A stretch of DNA of 64,000 nt from Bradyrhizobium sp. CB1015 (GCF_025200925.1 NZ_CP104174.1:1674001-1738000), one strand, 5' to 3'; positions 25,844 through 36,584 are shown, counted from the first letter of the stretch. Made by a program: numbers and translations. The notes: generated from the letters alone by a model not told the origin.

Positions 25844-28090
25844 GTGGATCCGGTTGACCCATTCTTCGATTCAGGAGCCTGGATGCGGGAGTACGCCGCC
25901 CTGCAAGAGCGGACCGCGCAGCGAGGAGACAACCAAAGGGAGCACCGTGGTTTTGAACGGCGGCTGGAGGATTTGAGTCTCGATCCGTCAGATGAAAGCA
26001 ACTCAAATTCGCCTGATCGGGCTCCCGCAGGAGGGGGGCGAGCAGTCCGGCGGGAGGATTTCGGCGGTTCGATGCGGGTGCCGCCGGACTCCGCTTTTAG
26101 GGAGAGTGCGCTGGGCGGCACGCGCCGGAGCGTAGACATTCCCAGCTTCCAGCTTCCCGCTTCGGCGCAAGTGCCGCAGTCCAGCTTGCGAGATGATCCG
26201 TTCAGCAGCGCGCGCTACAGCTTTCCAGACGCAGAGTCCGCCGCGTCGGCCAAGAGCGGCAAGAGCGGCGGATTATGGTCACGCTTCAAGTCGGGAATCG
26301 GCAAGGCTTTTGGCGGGAGCAGCGAAAAGTACTCGCGCAATGCGGGACAGGGGGATGCCTTTTCCACGACTCTTCGCATTGACTATGCTCGCCAGCCAGG
26401 CCGGACGCGCGCTGTCCCAGAGGAGGACGAGGTGCTGATAAGAGATTTCAGAAACAAAGCGGCGGGTAACCTCACCGACGGCACGATCAAGAATGCCGCA
26501 GCCGATTTGCGCCATTTGAGCGCGCGCCTGAGCACCGCCGGCAGGCCCTCAATTGCGGATCGAATTCAACGGGAATCAGAAAACGCGCAGCAGGACAACC
26601 CGGAGGTGGAAAACCATCAGCTGGAAGCTGAGCTGGATGAGGATGTCGATACCTACGCAAACGACAGAAGCAGACGCATCAAAGCGGCCTTGAAGAAGCT
26701 CCGTGAGGTCGGTGCCGGAAACGCGCTGGCGCCTGATCTCCGCCGACTGGCCCCTCACCGCGCGGACGCAATCCTCATCGACAGGTGGTCGGCGGCGGAA
26801 AAGGCGGCGCACAGGATCGAGCCGGAGACGATCGACAGGCAAGCTCGCCGCATGTATAGGCTAAGTGAGTGGCTGCAGACGCATGATCGGCCGGCAATGG
26901 CTGGCAGACTTTCCACCCCAGCGCTTGACCGGGACGTCGAGGAATACAGGCGCGAAACCAAAGACGGCAAGATCAAGCCTGATCTAGTCAAGCTTGGCCA
27001 ATACGAGCAAATCCTGGAGGCGAACAGGGCGCTTGGATTGCGGCCTCCTGAGGATCCGGGCCAGCCTTCTTGGGAAGCTGCTCGACAGCCGCACTCAATG
27101 CAGGAGCCTCCTGCAACGCCACCCACCCCGAGCGCGGGAGCCTGGGATTGGCTTGGCGAGCAGATCCACGGGCCCACCACATCGATGCGAGCGCCCAGCG
27201 ATTGGCAGGCCGGTTCGTCGCAACAGCTTCCCGAAACCCCGGCAACGCCGAGCGCGGCAGCCCGGGATTGGATTGGCGAGCAAATCCACGAACCCGCCTC
27301 ACCAGTGCCAGCGCCGCACTGGGCCGCGCAAGCTCATCCGCCGCTCGAGCTTCCTGCTACTCCGGCCACCCCGAGCCAGGGAGCCTGGGCCTGGCTTGGG
27401 CAACAAATGCAAGAACCCGCATCACCGTCATCGGTGAGGCCCCGATCGTCAAACATCTACGGCGGCCTCGATTCCTTCGTTGATCTCGATCCACCCACAC
27501 CGCACGACTTGCGTGACGATGCGCGCTCTGCGCCAGCACCTGGATTTGCAGCCACCTCGTGGTTCGCAGGACCGCCGGGGGCGGCTCCGGAGCTGCGGGA
27601 TATCGGAGCGATCGTTGGCGCCGACTGGCGCCACGGCTCCAAGGCGGCTTCAGACGTGTTGATCGAAGTATTGAGCAATATCAATCTGCTGCCAAACCAG
27701 TTCGGGCCAAGTCAGTTCGCGATCAATGGGGAGCACTATTCCGCGACTGTCGGGCCGGAAGGCCCCATGGATGTTCGCCTGATCCACCACCCGCGCGCTG
27801 GCGGGATAAACGAGGCTGGCCCATCGCAGCCCCTCTATCGTCCCCCGCAGATCGTCAGGGCCGCGCGACCCGACGAAGGTACAGTCGATCTTGGGTACTT
27901 GATTCGGGGCGGATGGGAGCACCGGGAGCGATTCCTGCCCGATTACCTCGTCCGCGTCCTTGAAGGCCAGCGCATCATGCCCGAAGTTGGGCGCCCGACC
28001 TATTTCGCTATCCGTGGAGTGCCTTATAGGGGCGAGTTGGTGGAAAGCGAGGGACGCCGGCGCGTTCGCGCCTATCCCGAACGTGGCTGA
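25844..28090 (+). CDS. Modular repeat-containing type III effector candidate (748 aa)
   Basis: The start is GTG at 25844 (GAGGAG 6 bases upstream), 115 bases after a tts box. Four parts are visible: (1) a polar, Ser/Gly-rich secretion-type N-terminus, 1-190; (2) degenerate helical repeats, about 195-405, such as LRHLSARLSTAGRPSIADRI and MYRLSEWLQTHDRPAMAGRL, reminiscent of the N-terminal repeats of XopD/NopD-type rhizobial effectors; (3) three Pro-rich repeats of about 40 residues (424-530) built on PATPxxxAWxWLGEQIHEP; (4) two tandem copies of a 65-residue domain (about 586-650 and 682-748). No SUMO protease or other catalytic motif is seen. The effector role is strongly supported by the promoter; the function is unknown and may be protein-protein scaffolding in the host. 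Confidence 0.8.
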   Translation: MDPVDPFFDSGAWMREYAALQERTAQRGDNQREHRGFERRLEDLSLDPSDESNSNSPDRAPAGGGRAVRREDFGGSMRVPPDSAFRESALGGTRRSVDIPSFQLPASAQVPQSSLRDDPFSSARYSFPDAESAASAKSGKSGGLWSRFKSGIGKAFGGSSEKYSRNAGQGDAFSTTLRIDYARQPGRTRAVPEEDEVLIRDFRNKAAGNLTDGTIKNAAADLRHLSARLSTAGRPSIADRIQRESENAQQDNPEVENHQLEAELDEDVDTYANDRSRRIKAALKKLREVGAGNALAPDLRRLAPHRADAILIDRWSAAEKAAHRIEPETIDRQARRMYRLSEWLQTHDRPAMAGRLSTPALDRDVEEYRRETKDGKIKPDLVKLGQYEQILEANRALGLRPPEDPGQPSWEAARQPHSMQEPPATPPTPSAGAWDWLGEQIHGPTTSMRAPSDWQAGSSQQLPETPATPSAAARDWIGEQIHEPASPVPAPHWAAQAHPPLELPATPATPSQGAWAWLGQQMQEPASPSSVRPRSSNIYGGLDSFVDLDPPTPHDLRDDARSAPAPGFAATSWFAGPPGAAPELRDIGAIVGADWRHGSKAASDVLIEVLSNINLLPNQFGPSQFAINGEHYSATVGPEGPMDVRLIHHPRAGGINEAGPSQPLYRPPQIVRAARPDEGTVDLGYLIRGGWEHRERFLPDYLVRVLEGQRIMPEVGRPTYFAIRGVPYRGELVESEGRRRVRAYPERG

Positions 28091-29050
28091 AGAATCAAAC
28101 TTGGCTGCATTTCCAAATGCTCGGCGGGCAGTTCGCGCGCGGCCTTCGCTCACTTCGCGCTTGATGGGCCATGCATCCAGTCGATGTAGATTGCAGAGCT
28201 GAGGCGTGACGTTGGCGATGGTGCTGGCGGTCGGTTTATCGTGCTACAACTCCACTGCTCGTACTCAGACAGGAGGTTGGTCTCGAAGACGACTGTCTCT
28301 CGCCAACGCCGTGTGCCCCCCGATCGATAGGGCCCTCCTGCAACGCTTACCCGAGGGTTCCTCCCGAGAGGCCTGCTCTGCGTCGAGCCCCCCTCGAGAA
28401 CTGCTCCTCATCAACAGTAAACTCTTCTGGATCAACGAAAACGAGAGGCCAGGGGATCCTTCCATTGCCGCTGAAGCTCGTCACGTAAGTCCTTTCGAGC
28501 TGCTGAAGCTCCTGCGAAGGGACGGAACATGGCAAGGGTATGGATTGGTCGCCCAGATGATCCAGTAGGCAGCGAAGCTGCTCTTAAGAAGCTGCTCTGG
28601 ACCGACAAGGACCTGTCCTTCGTGGAGAGCCGAGGTATGGGCGTATTATCCTGCCCACCCTGATGCTCCTCGTGCCGATTAGCCTCGTGCGGCGTGCGGT
28701 CCTGCACAGGGGCGCCATCGATGCGTGTCCGTGGGTATGGCGTCTTCGGGCTTGATGAGAGTCCGGTTCTGTGGGGAAGGATTGAGATTAGCGCGAGTGC
28801 GCCTTGGACGCACGATGGGCACGACGCCCCCGTCGAGCGAAAGGTCCGTAGATACTTTAATGCTTCAATGAGTCTGTTGCTATTCGCGTCCCCGCTGAAC
28901 TCGCGCACGTCACCGCCGGGTCAGCGACTTTCCGTCAAGCCGAGCAACAATGCCTGGCTAGCGCAGATGCGGCGGATCCTTTCAAAGAGATCGCCAAGCT
29001 CAAGTCCCTCGGGTCACGAGGAGTTGGTAGCACAATGGCGGTTGCGATGA
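28091..29050. other. Stretch without supported gene
   Basis: Several overlapping open frames on both strands lack ribosome sites and motifs. I support none of them. Confidence 0.4.
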
Positions 29051-30649
29051 TCAGAAGAATATCAACGTAGATAGCAACAGATTGAGCGCGTCTTTAGTCT
29101 GGGGTGTGTGCGTGATGCTTGTCGGGTTATGAATGTATGACAGTCCGACCCCTGCATATATTCCCGGAGCGAGATGGGCGGTATATGTTGCGGTGATTGC
29201 TGTTGTGTCGCGATGCGCAAGCTGCCCTTTGGCGAGGGCAGCATCCACCGCAAATTTGCTCCAGCTCGTGTTGCTAGCAACGAGTGCAATCAGATCACTG
29301 GGCCGACTGTCAAATGCTCCCCTGGCGTAAAGACGAAGCTCAGAATACCGGCTGATCCTGTTCAGGTCCGGCGGAGCTTCCATAATGGAGAAGCCGCCAT
29401 AGATCCCGCGAGATGGGATCCCATCGGGGTCGTTCTGCCAGAACTGCCTGTCCGCAGCGATGTAGTGAAAGTTATTCCCGCTTTCCCTCCCTCGCTTGGG
29501 ATCCGTCAAACTCGTGTACCGGCTGGTGTTGAAACCAACGCCCGCCCGCAGCCACGTATCGGGTACGCCGGGAGCTGCCTTGCTCTTGTAGCCGGCTTCA
29601 TCAATGAGAAGAATGCCTGCATGGGGCGTGCTCCAGTTCAAGCCCGTGGGATTCTCCGTTATCTGGACATAGGGACCATCTGGGCTAATTGAGCGCTGGA
29701 CGGAGACCTTGTTGTACAAGCCACGGTCAAAATTGTACTTCAGATTGACCGCGGGCGTCGGTGCGGCATTGGTGCTCATGCCCCCCTGGAACAAGGCAGA
29801 CATGTTCGATCCTGTAATCCCTCCGAACAATGTGCCGGTGAATTCATTTTGGTTTCTGAGATAGCCGAGTTTAAGCTCTAGTGTCTTGTCGAAGAAAGTC
29901 TGGTAGTAGGCGAGCGTATTGAGCCCCACTCGATCTGGTCCCGGGCGATCCCATGTCCAGTGTTGCTGCTCGGCCCCTATGACAATTTGTCCGTCGGAAA
30001 TGCCAAGCCGGCTGAGATCGTAGGTGACGATCATGAAGTTTGCCGACGCGAAGGTCGGATTCTGGCCCATATAGAGCTGGTTTGCGATAATACTTCTGGC
30101 GGCATTCGGCAGCAGGTTGTTTGCAAAGCTGTTGTGTGTCCAGCCGATGTAGCCGATGCCGACATCTGCAAGCGCTGATCTAACGCCGCCCTTGTCCTGA
30201 TCGATCGTGTCCACAGCGCCAGGTATGTTGAACCACACTCCTTTTTCACGCAGATTGTCGTACCGTGCGAGGGGATCGACCGTCTTTTGCGTTCTAGTCT
30301 GAGTAGCTCTGTCCGCACGAGCGCGCTTTTCGAAAGACGCACCGGGATTTGGTGCTGGCGCCGGGGCACGAGGGCTGGTTGCCAGGCCCATCCGGAGCTT
30401 TTCGGCCGGATCAGAAGCCTTTCGTCTTTTGCTGGCCTGATCCACAGGGTGGCTCCTAGGATCAAACCCGCTGGCGGTTTGTGCCAGTACGGAATTGTCG
30501 ACCAGATAAGCTGCGAGCGAAACTGCGATAAGAAGCCAACGTTGCTTTCCTCTCGGCTTTAAATTAAAGGAAAGTGCTTTGGCCGCCGGGTATCCCCACG
30601 GCAAACTCGTCTCAAGAAAGCAATCACGCACGGCGCACCTTGCTTTCAT
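29051..30649 (-). CDS. Carbohydrate-selective porin, OprB family
   Basis: This outer-membrane beta-barrel lets sugars cross the outer membrane. The 532-residue frame has a hydrophobic signal segment (WLLIAVSLAAYLVDNSVLAQ, about 37-56); a later, shorter start is possible because the first 35 residues look superfluous. A basic low-complexity linker (60-125) precedes the barrel, which starts at YDNLREKGVWFNIPGAVD and shows OprB features: GQIVIGAEQQHW, repeated alternating strands with Tyr, Phe and Gly, GIYGGFSIMEAPPDLN, and a terminal aromatic residue (LLLSTLIFF) used for barrel assembly. It is transcribed alone. Symbiotic substrates are unknown. Confidence 0.85.
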   Translation of the reverse strand: MKARCAVRDCFLETSLPWGYPAAKALSFNLKPRGKQRWLLIAVSLAAYLVDNSVLAQTASGFDPRSHPVDQASKRRKASDPAEKLRMGLATSPRAPAPAPNPGASFEKRARADRATQTRTQKTVDPLARYDNLREKGVWFNIPGAVDTIDQDKGGVRSALADVGIGYIGWTHNSFANNLLPNAARSIIANQLYMGQNPTFASANFMIVTYDLSRLGISDGQIVIGAEQQHWTWDRPGPDRVGLNTLAYYQTFFDKTLELKLGYLRNQNEFTGTLFGGITGSNMSALFQGGMSTNAAPTPAVNLKYNFDRGLYNKVSVQRSISPDGPYVQITENPTGLNWSTPHAGILLIDEAGYKSKAAPGVPDTWLRAGVGFNTSRYTSLTDPKRGRESGNNFHYIAADRQFWQNDPDGIPSRGIYGGFSIMEAPPDLNRISRYSELRLYARGAFDSRPSDLIALVASNTSWSKFAVDAALAKGQLAHRDTTAITATYTAHLAPGIYAGVGLSYIHNPTSITHTPQTKDALNLLLSTLIFF

Positions 30650-31734
30650 CTTTCCCGGCCATGAATAGATTGCGCTGCGGCCTGATTGGCCAACGGTAAG
30701 CTCTTAGGGTTTTCTCGTTCGAGGGCGAGGACGGCGAGCTGGATCTCGATTGTTCCGACAAGAACCATCCCCGCCTTGTAAAGCTGTTAGCTCGCGACGT
30801 GATGATCCGCTTCGCAACCACGGCTATGAACGAGGCCGGTGCGCCGAGAGCCAGCCCCGAGCGTTGGTTCATCAAGATGCTCATCACGAGCGCGCAGCGC
30901 CTCGCTGCAATGGGCACGAAAGCGTTGCGAATCTCCACTTTGCTCACCTGAGTCAGCCGATTTGGCGGTGAGACCAGGCTTCACGAAGCGCTTCATTGGC
31001 ATCGTTGTCACGGAAAGACGAGAAAATCGCCAAGCTCGCCGAGGCGCCTTTGAATTTGCGCGTCCGGCAATCACACCAGAAGGTCTAACCTGATGGCCCA
31101 GGAGGCCGGAGGGAACAGCCATACAGCGGCTTTGCCGCCAATCTGCGAGCACGTTGCTGGCTCTGTTACCGCGGTTGTCAGTGCAAAATCTGTGTTGCAT
31201 CGGAGTCCATGACGTGCGCGGCGTTCGTTGGTCACGCTTGCCATCTATCCGTCATCTCAAGCAACCCGCCGGAATTGGGAGTTGAACAGTTTGCAATGAT
31301 AGCTAGTCCGATCGGCCATTGCGGGTCGGCCGTTCAGCCGTTGTGCCTATGTGGCGTGTCCCGGATGAAGTTTGTGATGTCGTCAAGGCCTGAGGCGAGG
31401 CTGCTCTATCCAACACAATGCAGGAAGCCGCGGACGATTTGCATTCGTGCGACGCTCGAGAAAATCTGCAATATTCCTCTGAATGAGGAAAAAATGCTGC
31501 GCCATCGCCATGGCCAAACGACGACAACCATTGCTCGCTGCGGGACTGTATCATGGAGAACGAGCGCAAATTGTCGAGTTGCTGAAGGGGATAGCATCGA
31601 AGCAGGAGCAGCCGATCGGGAAGGTGGCCGAGATTGCTTATTGTGGACGCTAGTAGCCCTTAGAAGCGCGTCAGCATCGTAGGCTCTCGCGTCGACAAAG
31701 AAACCTGCTGGAAGGGATTTTGAGGGAGGAGCAA
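30650..31734. other. 1.1-kb stretch without supported gene
   Basis: Only short frames occur, for example a 47-residue frame at 31510-31653 with no known motif. I saw no RNA gene or IS end. Confidence 0.35.
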
Positions 31735-32216
31735 TGGAGTCGATTGCTCAAGCGGCCGGTTCAGACGTGCGGCCGCTCCTGCACAGGCCGTCAAGACGGA
31801 TTCTCGCCGGTTTGATGCTGCCGCTTGTCCTCGTCGGCTCGCTTCTGGCGCGTGGCTTTGGGTCATTTTGAACAATTTGTCGAGTCGCCAGAAGTGCAGG
31901 ACGTCGCTTCAAAGATGAGCCCGTCACCAGGGGAGACAGGTTCAGTCCGAGATAAGGGAGGCGCAACAGAAAGCTGACGATGAGATCGCGGAACTCAAGC
32001 GCCGGGCCGTTGCCCAGCGTGATGACCTAAAAGGGATCCTGGATCAGATCACGATCCGGACCTCGCGGATCGACTCGCTGCAGAGTTTAACTCCTCTCCC
32101 ATCTGCTGCTCCCGCGACTGCTTTGTCGGCAGCCCGGGCTGTTCAAGCAGCGCCAGGAAACCCTTCGGCCGGTCCAAACGAGAACGGCCTGTTTCTCTCG
32201 GAGGCGCGCCAATGAT
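31735..32216 (+). pseudogene. Broken gene for a small membrane-anchored coiled-coil protein
   Basis: ATG 31735 (AGGAGCA 4 bases upstream) begins a frame with a membrane helix (ILAGLMLPLVLVGSLLARGFG) that stops at 31871. A downstream frame encodes a coiled coil and Pro/Ala-rich tail (IREAQQKADDEIAELKRRAV, then DDLKGILDQITIRTSRIDSLQS) ending at 32214. Together they look like one former protein of about 150 residues with an N-terminal anchor and an indel near 31870-31940. I do not recognise the family. Confidence 0.4.
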
Positions 32217-32297
32217 CGCAGGACCGAAGAAAGCCGAGCCTTGAGGCCGAGACTGCTGCAGGTGTACTCGAGTCTTCAACTCCGCTCGAGGCATGGC

Positions 32298-33707
32298 TTA
32301 GCTAATGGGGGTACGGTCGAGATAAGTGTCGAATGCGGCAGCAACCGCACGAACGACGAACCGATGCTCCTGCTTGACCCGAATTAAGCCCTTTTCAATG
32401 TCCACTATCCCGTCTTCGGCAAGCATTCCCAGCCGGCCTGCAGACTTGAGAAGAGGAATCGGATCAAATCCGTGAGCAGCGCAGATCGCTGGTATGTCGG
32501 CGTGCAAATCGCACATTAGACGCTCGATGATTGCGGCGCGGAGGCGATCTTCAGCCGACAGACAATAGCCTTTTGAGGTTGCCAGGCGGCCGGCTCGAAC
32601 GTGTTCGTAATAGGAAGTGGTCGCGATCTCGTTCTGCACATAACCCTCACGCAAACGGCCGATGGCGGATGGACCTAAGCCGATTACGGTTTTGGTGGTA
32701 TCAGCCGAATAACCGAGGGAGTTGCGCCGCAGTCGACCAGCTTTCTGCGCCAGGGCGAGCTCGTCGTTGGGCAGGGCGAAATGGTCGAGCCCGATCTGGC
32801 GATAGCCGGCCGAGACCAGGGTATTTGCTATGGCCGCGGCTTGCTCAGCACGGGCAATATTGTCCGGCAGCGCCGTCTCATCGAGCTGGCGTTGACGTTT
32901 CATATAGGAGGGGACGTGAGCATAGCCGAAAACTGCAAGCCGGTCTGGCCGCATGGCCAGAGCTGTCCGCGCGGTGTCGACGCAGGACCGCACCGTTTGA
33001 TGCGGTAGTCCGAAGAGAAGGTCGAAATTGATGCGGTTTATCCCATGCTGGGGTAGAGTTTCGACGACAGAAGCCGTCAGCACCTCGCTCTGCGCGCGGT
33101 TGACCGACCTTTGAACTATAGGATCGAAGCTTTGCACGCCGATGCTCGCGCGGCTGACCCCGGCCGCTTGTAACGTTTCGACCATCTCGGGCGTGACCCC
33201 ACGCGGATCGATTTCTATGGCGATGGTAGCTGATTTTTTGAACGCAAAGCAGTGGCGCAGGAGTTCCATCAAGGCGAGAAAATCGCTCGGTGCAATGGTG
33301 GTCGGCGTCCCGCCGCCAAAATGCACGTCGCTCACCGGCAGAGCGCGCGGCACTTGCTCTGCGACCAAGCCTATCTCCTCTCGCAACGCTGCCAAGTAAT
33401 TGCGGACCGGTCGCTCGCTGCGAGTGAGGCTTGTAGGGAAGCCGCAATACCAACAGATAGAGCGACAGAACGGAACGTGGATGTAGAGCGATACGGGCTC
33501 GTCGGGCGGCAGTCGCCTCAGCCATGTCTCACAAGTCTCGGCACCGACCACGCGGAGAAATCCGGTACGGTTGGATAGATGGTGTACCAAGGCAGGCGAG
33601 CATCGCAATACTTGTTCAGAAGGGAGGTCGGCAAGTCCTAACTTTCCAATGCTCAGGCCAGCATAAAGCTGACGAATACCCTCTCTAATGTCTTTGCGAT
33701 ATGTCAA
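32298..33707 (-). CDS. hemN: Oxygen-independent coproporphyrinogen III oxidase (HemN, radical SAM)
   Basis: It converts coproporphyrinogen III to protoporphyrinogen IX without oxygen, needed for haem under microaerobic bacteroid conditions. The 469-residue product has the radical-SAM cluster motif C81-x3-C85-x2-C88 (HVPFCRSICWYCGF), the glycine-rich GGGTPT SAM motif, SIGVQSFD, and a C-terminal HemN domain (DLHADIPAICAAHGF). The start is TTG at 33707; no in-frame ATG exists before the cluster. A hemN near nolA is known in Bradyrhizobium symbiosis islands. A NolA-type operator lies about 415 bases upstream in matching orientation. I saw no FixK/FNR box (TTGAT-N4-ATCAA) close to the start. Confidence 0.92.
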   Translation of the reverse strand: MTYRKDIREGIRQLYAGLSIGKLGLADLPSEQVLRCSPALVHHLSNRTGFLRVVGAETCETWLRRLPPDEPVSLYIHVPFCRSICWYCGFPTSLTRSERPVRNYLAALREEIGLVAEQVPRALPVSDVHFGGGTPTTIAPSDFLALMELLRHCFAFKKSATIAIEIDPRGVTPEMVETLQAAGVSRASIGVQSFDPIVQRSVNRAQSEVLTASVVETLPQHGINRINFDLLFGLPHQTVRSCVDTARTALAMRPDRLAVFGYAHVPSYMKRQRQLDETALPDNIARAEQAAAIANTLVSAGYRQIGLDHFALPNDELALAQKAGRLRRNSLGYSADTTKTVIGLGPSAIGRLREGYVQNEIATTSYYEHVRAGRLATSKGYCLSAEDRLRAAIIERLMCDLHADIPAICAAHGFDPIPLLKSAGRLGMLAEDGIVDIEKGLIRVKQEHRFVVRAVAAAFDTYLDRTPIS

Positions 33708-34120
33708 ACCCGCCTAGTGGTTTCTGAGATCTGGTCCCGTTTTCGATGTTACTGCAAACGCGGCTTAGGGGCAGGGTGAGGGAGTGAGAGTCGCTCGTTG
33801 GCGGCTATCTGAACGTTTAGGATATGAATTTCTCGTGCGAGCACGGAGAAGCGACTAGACGTGCCCGACGAGCCTGCGCAACGTTCAATCGCTCATACGA
33901 GGGCACGTCGTTTCCGCATTCGCTGAGGGCTGCTCATTCTGCGACGAAAACAGGGATTGCAGGTCTCACCAGAAGCAGCTGAGCTGGCGCATATTTTCAA
34001 ACCGGTGTTTCCAAGCAAAAGCCGATTTGGTTGCTCACAGGGTTCAAAGGATGCCTCCCGTCAAAGGCCGGCGTGCCACGGAAGACAAGTTGCTTGCTGG
34101 ATGAGAGCGAGAGGAGCGCA
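33708..34120 (-). other. hemN upstream region
   Basis: About 410 bases between the hemN start and the NolA-type operator, without a supported ORF. If the operator drives hemN, this is a long leader. Confidence 0.4.
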
Positions 34121-34151
34121 ATAGTACAACGTGACGCGACGTGCGATTCAA
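34121..34151 (-). promoter_or_regulatory. NolA-type (MerR-family) operator/promoter, copy 1
   Basis: Minus strand: TTGAAT, a 19-base spacer containing CGTCGCGTCACGTTG, then TACTAT. It shares the -35, the CGTCA core and the TTGTA block with the copies at 42331, 43253 and 45481. The 19-bp -35/-10 spacing is that of MerR-activated promoters. It points toward hemN. Confidence 0.55.
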
Positions 34152-35190
34152 GTCTGTCGGCGCAGCCGACGAAAACTCGCTTTGATCTCTAGTATCGAAG
34201 CATAAGCCTCAATTCCGCCACGCTGCTTGTCTCATTGCCACAAGCATCATCACGGATGTACTGATGATGTTGGGGCGAACCCGGCGCACTTTCAGCCCCC
34301 CGGCCGAGTGCGTCGGGGCGCCTTGGTTCGGCGGCGTCTCGTTCCTGTCTAATGCAGCTCACCAACTCACAACGGTTGTGGACGTTCTGCTGATGGCAAA
34401 GCGAATTCTGGCCAGATACATCAGATGTAACACTATCTGTATGGTCTATTCTGCCTGACCAGCTGGGTAGTTTTCTTTGGACATAGCCTTTGCAGCTATC
34501 GATCGCTGCCAGACGCGCATATCTACTCCGTTAGCCTTCATTCGCGTCGCGTCGATGTGATGCACCTGCAGCTCTCAGTGTCACATAGGCCGCCTGGTCA
34601 GGCGTCGACCATCCAGTCACTATGTTCTCGATGCTGCGAGCTCGAGCCGTCTATGCAGGATCGGGGTGGAGAGCTTGCGGCTTTTCATTGCATGAATGCG
34701 TTCCCATCCTGGTATTCCAGTCCGGTCACAATGGATTGAGGAAGTTTGTGGTTCGGTAGACCAATCGAGCCTGCAGATGCTCTTGCGCGAATGCGAGCTG
34801 AGCCTACCCAGGCGTCGAGGAGATTGCGGCAAGCGCTTGATCAGGCGAAAGTGGGTGCCCCACCCGACCTCTGTTGTACAATGCAGTGGCATACCAATGA
34901 AAGTTATTAGCAACAGAAATGCAGTACCACCCGCCTCACCAACGCTCGCATAGAGCAGCGAGATGATCGCGAAGAGCGGAGAAATCATGCCTCAACGATC
35001 TTGGCTAAGCTCTTCGCCGTTTTCCACCGAGCCCTTCATAAGTTGTGCATCAGGTGCGGCCTAGTTGTGTTTCCGCAAGGGGCTTAAGTGGGGATGGGGC
35101 GGCCGGAGCTGCAGTCAGGTCAAGGTCCTTAACGAGCGTCGTGTGTAGACCGTCCCATCAACTGCCGAACTTTGTACTTGACTGGGCTGG
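34152..35190. other. 1-kb stretch without supported gene
   Basis: Short frames only. The right end is the flank of the IS110-type element. Confidence 0.4.
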
Positions 35191-35212
35191 AATAGGGCTG
35201 CGCTTTTGATGC

Positions 35213-36584
35213 TGTGGACGGCTCCTCCACCGGCACGAGAGTGCCAAGGTGTGGGCGCCGTTTGAGGCTCCCACGATTCGGAGGAGCAGCCCTATGCAGC
35301 CAATTTCGACCATCGGTCTGGATATCGCGAAGTCAGTCTTCCAAGTGCACGGCGTTGATGCAGCTGGCCAGGTGATCATCCGCCGTCAGTTGAAGCGCCG
35401 GCAAGTCCTGACGTTTTTCCAGAAGCTGCCGCCCTGCCTGGTAGGGATCGAGGCTTGCGCATCATCACACCATTGGTCCCGCGAGTTGCAGGCATTGGGG
35501 CATGCGGTGCGATTGATGCCTCCGGCCTATGTGAAGCCCTACGTCAAGCAGCAGAAGAACGACAGCGCTGATGCGGAGGCGATTTGCGAGGCGGTGACGA
35601 GGCCCAACATGGGGTTCGTGCCGACCAAGACGGTTGAACAACAGAGCTGTCTGATGCTTCACCGAGCGCGCCACCTCTTCATCCGCCAGCAGACTGCCGT
35701 GATCAATTCAATCCGCGCCTATCTCGCCGAGTCCGGGATTGTCGCCCCTGTCGGGCGCGGGGGTGTCGAGCAACTGCTGGAAGTCGTCGCCGATACAGCC
35801 GAAGACCGAGTCCCGGAGGGCGCCCGGATGTGTCTTGCTGCTCTCGGTGGGCAATTGCGCGCGCTGAAGGCCCAGATCCTGGAGTTCGACCGGCGCATCA
35901 TCGCCTGGCATCGATCAAGCGCGACGAGCAAACGGCTGGACGCGATCCCCGGCGTTGGGCCGGCGCTGGCAACAGCTCTGGTCGCGAGCATTGCTGATCC
36001 TAGAGCTTTTCGATCGGGACGAGACTTCTCGGCCTGGGTTGGGCTTGTACCGAAGCAGAGCTCGAGCGGGGGCAAAGACAAGCTTGGCAGCATCAGCAAG
36101 CAGGGCGATCGCTATTTGCGTAGCCTGTTTACGGCTGGCGCGCTCGCCGTAATCCGCTACGCCAAGATCCATGGCACCGATCATCGGCCATGGCTCACGC
36201 GATTGTTGGCCCGCCGGCCCACCAAGGTCGCGGCCATCGCGCTTGCCAACAAGCTCGCCAGGATGGCCTGGGCGATGATGGCGAGGAACGAACGCTACCA
36301 GGAGCCGGCCGCGCTAGCGGCCTAAACGAGATCGCGCCGACATCGCCGGCGTGACGTAACGGTTGGGAGGGCGAACAGCACGTAATGCAGCGCCGGTCGA
36401 TCCGGCGATCAGGACAACCCATACGGGCCACGGCATCTTCGAATGCGTGCTTTTGATCGGGACCTGATCCGCGGAGGGCATTATGGCCAGCGGTCATGTG
36501 AACCGCACAAACAGGCCGAACACATGGCTGCTCCGACCAATCTGCGACGTGAGGATTCTCCTTGCCAACCCGGAGCCGTCCACA
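35213..36584 (+). mobile_element. IS110-family insertion sequence
   Basis: One intact transposase gene is flanked by a 13-bp subterminal inverted repeat: TGTGGACGGCTCC at 35213-35225 and GGAGCCGTCCACA at 36572-36584. Subterminal repeats of this kind mark the IS1111 group of IS110. The true ends lie some bases outside and were not resolved; no target duplication is expected. Confidence 0.75.
35294..36325 (+). CDS. IS110-family (IS1111 group) DEDD transposase
   Basis: A 343-residue transposase/recombinase that works through a RuvC-like DEDD nuclease plus a C-terminal serine domain. The start is ATG 35294, not the upstream in-frame codon at 35249, because IGLDIAKSVFQVHGVD must begin the protein. 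Motifs: Asp in GLDIAK (about 9), Glu in GIEACASSHHW (about 57), the DSADAEAI segment (about 95), and the C-terminal transposase_20 domain (IPGVGPALATALVASI, FSAWVGLVPKQSSSGGK, RYLRSLF). Uninterrupted, so probably functional. Confidence 0.93.
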   Translation: MQPISTIGLDIAKSVFQVHGVDAAGQVIIRRQLKRRQVLTFFQKLPPCLVGIEACASSHHWSRELQALGHAVRLMPPAYVKPYVKQQKNDSADAEAICEAVTRPNMGFVPTKTVEQQSCLMLHRARHLFIRQQTAVINSIRAYLAESGIVAPVGRGGVEQLLEVVADTAEDRVPEGARMCLAALGGQLRALKAQILEFDRRIIAWHRSSATSKRLDAIPGVGPALATALVASIADPRAFRSGRDFSAWVGLVPKQSSSGGKDKLGSISKQGDRYLRSLFTAGALAVIRYAKIHGTDHRPWLTRLLARRPTKVAAIALANKLARMAWAMMARNERYQEPAALAA

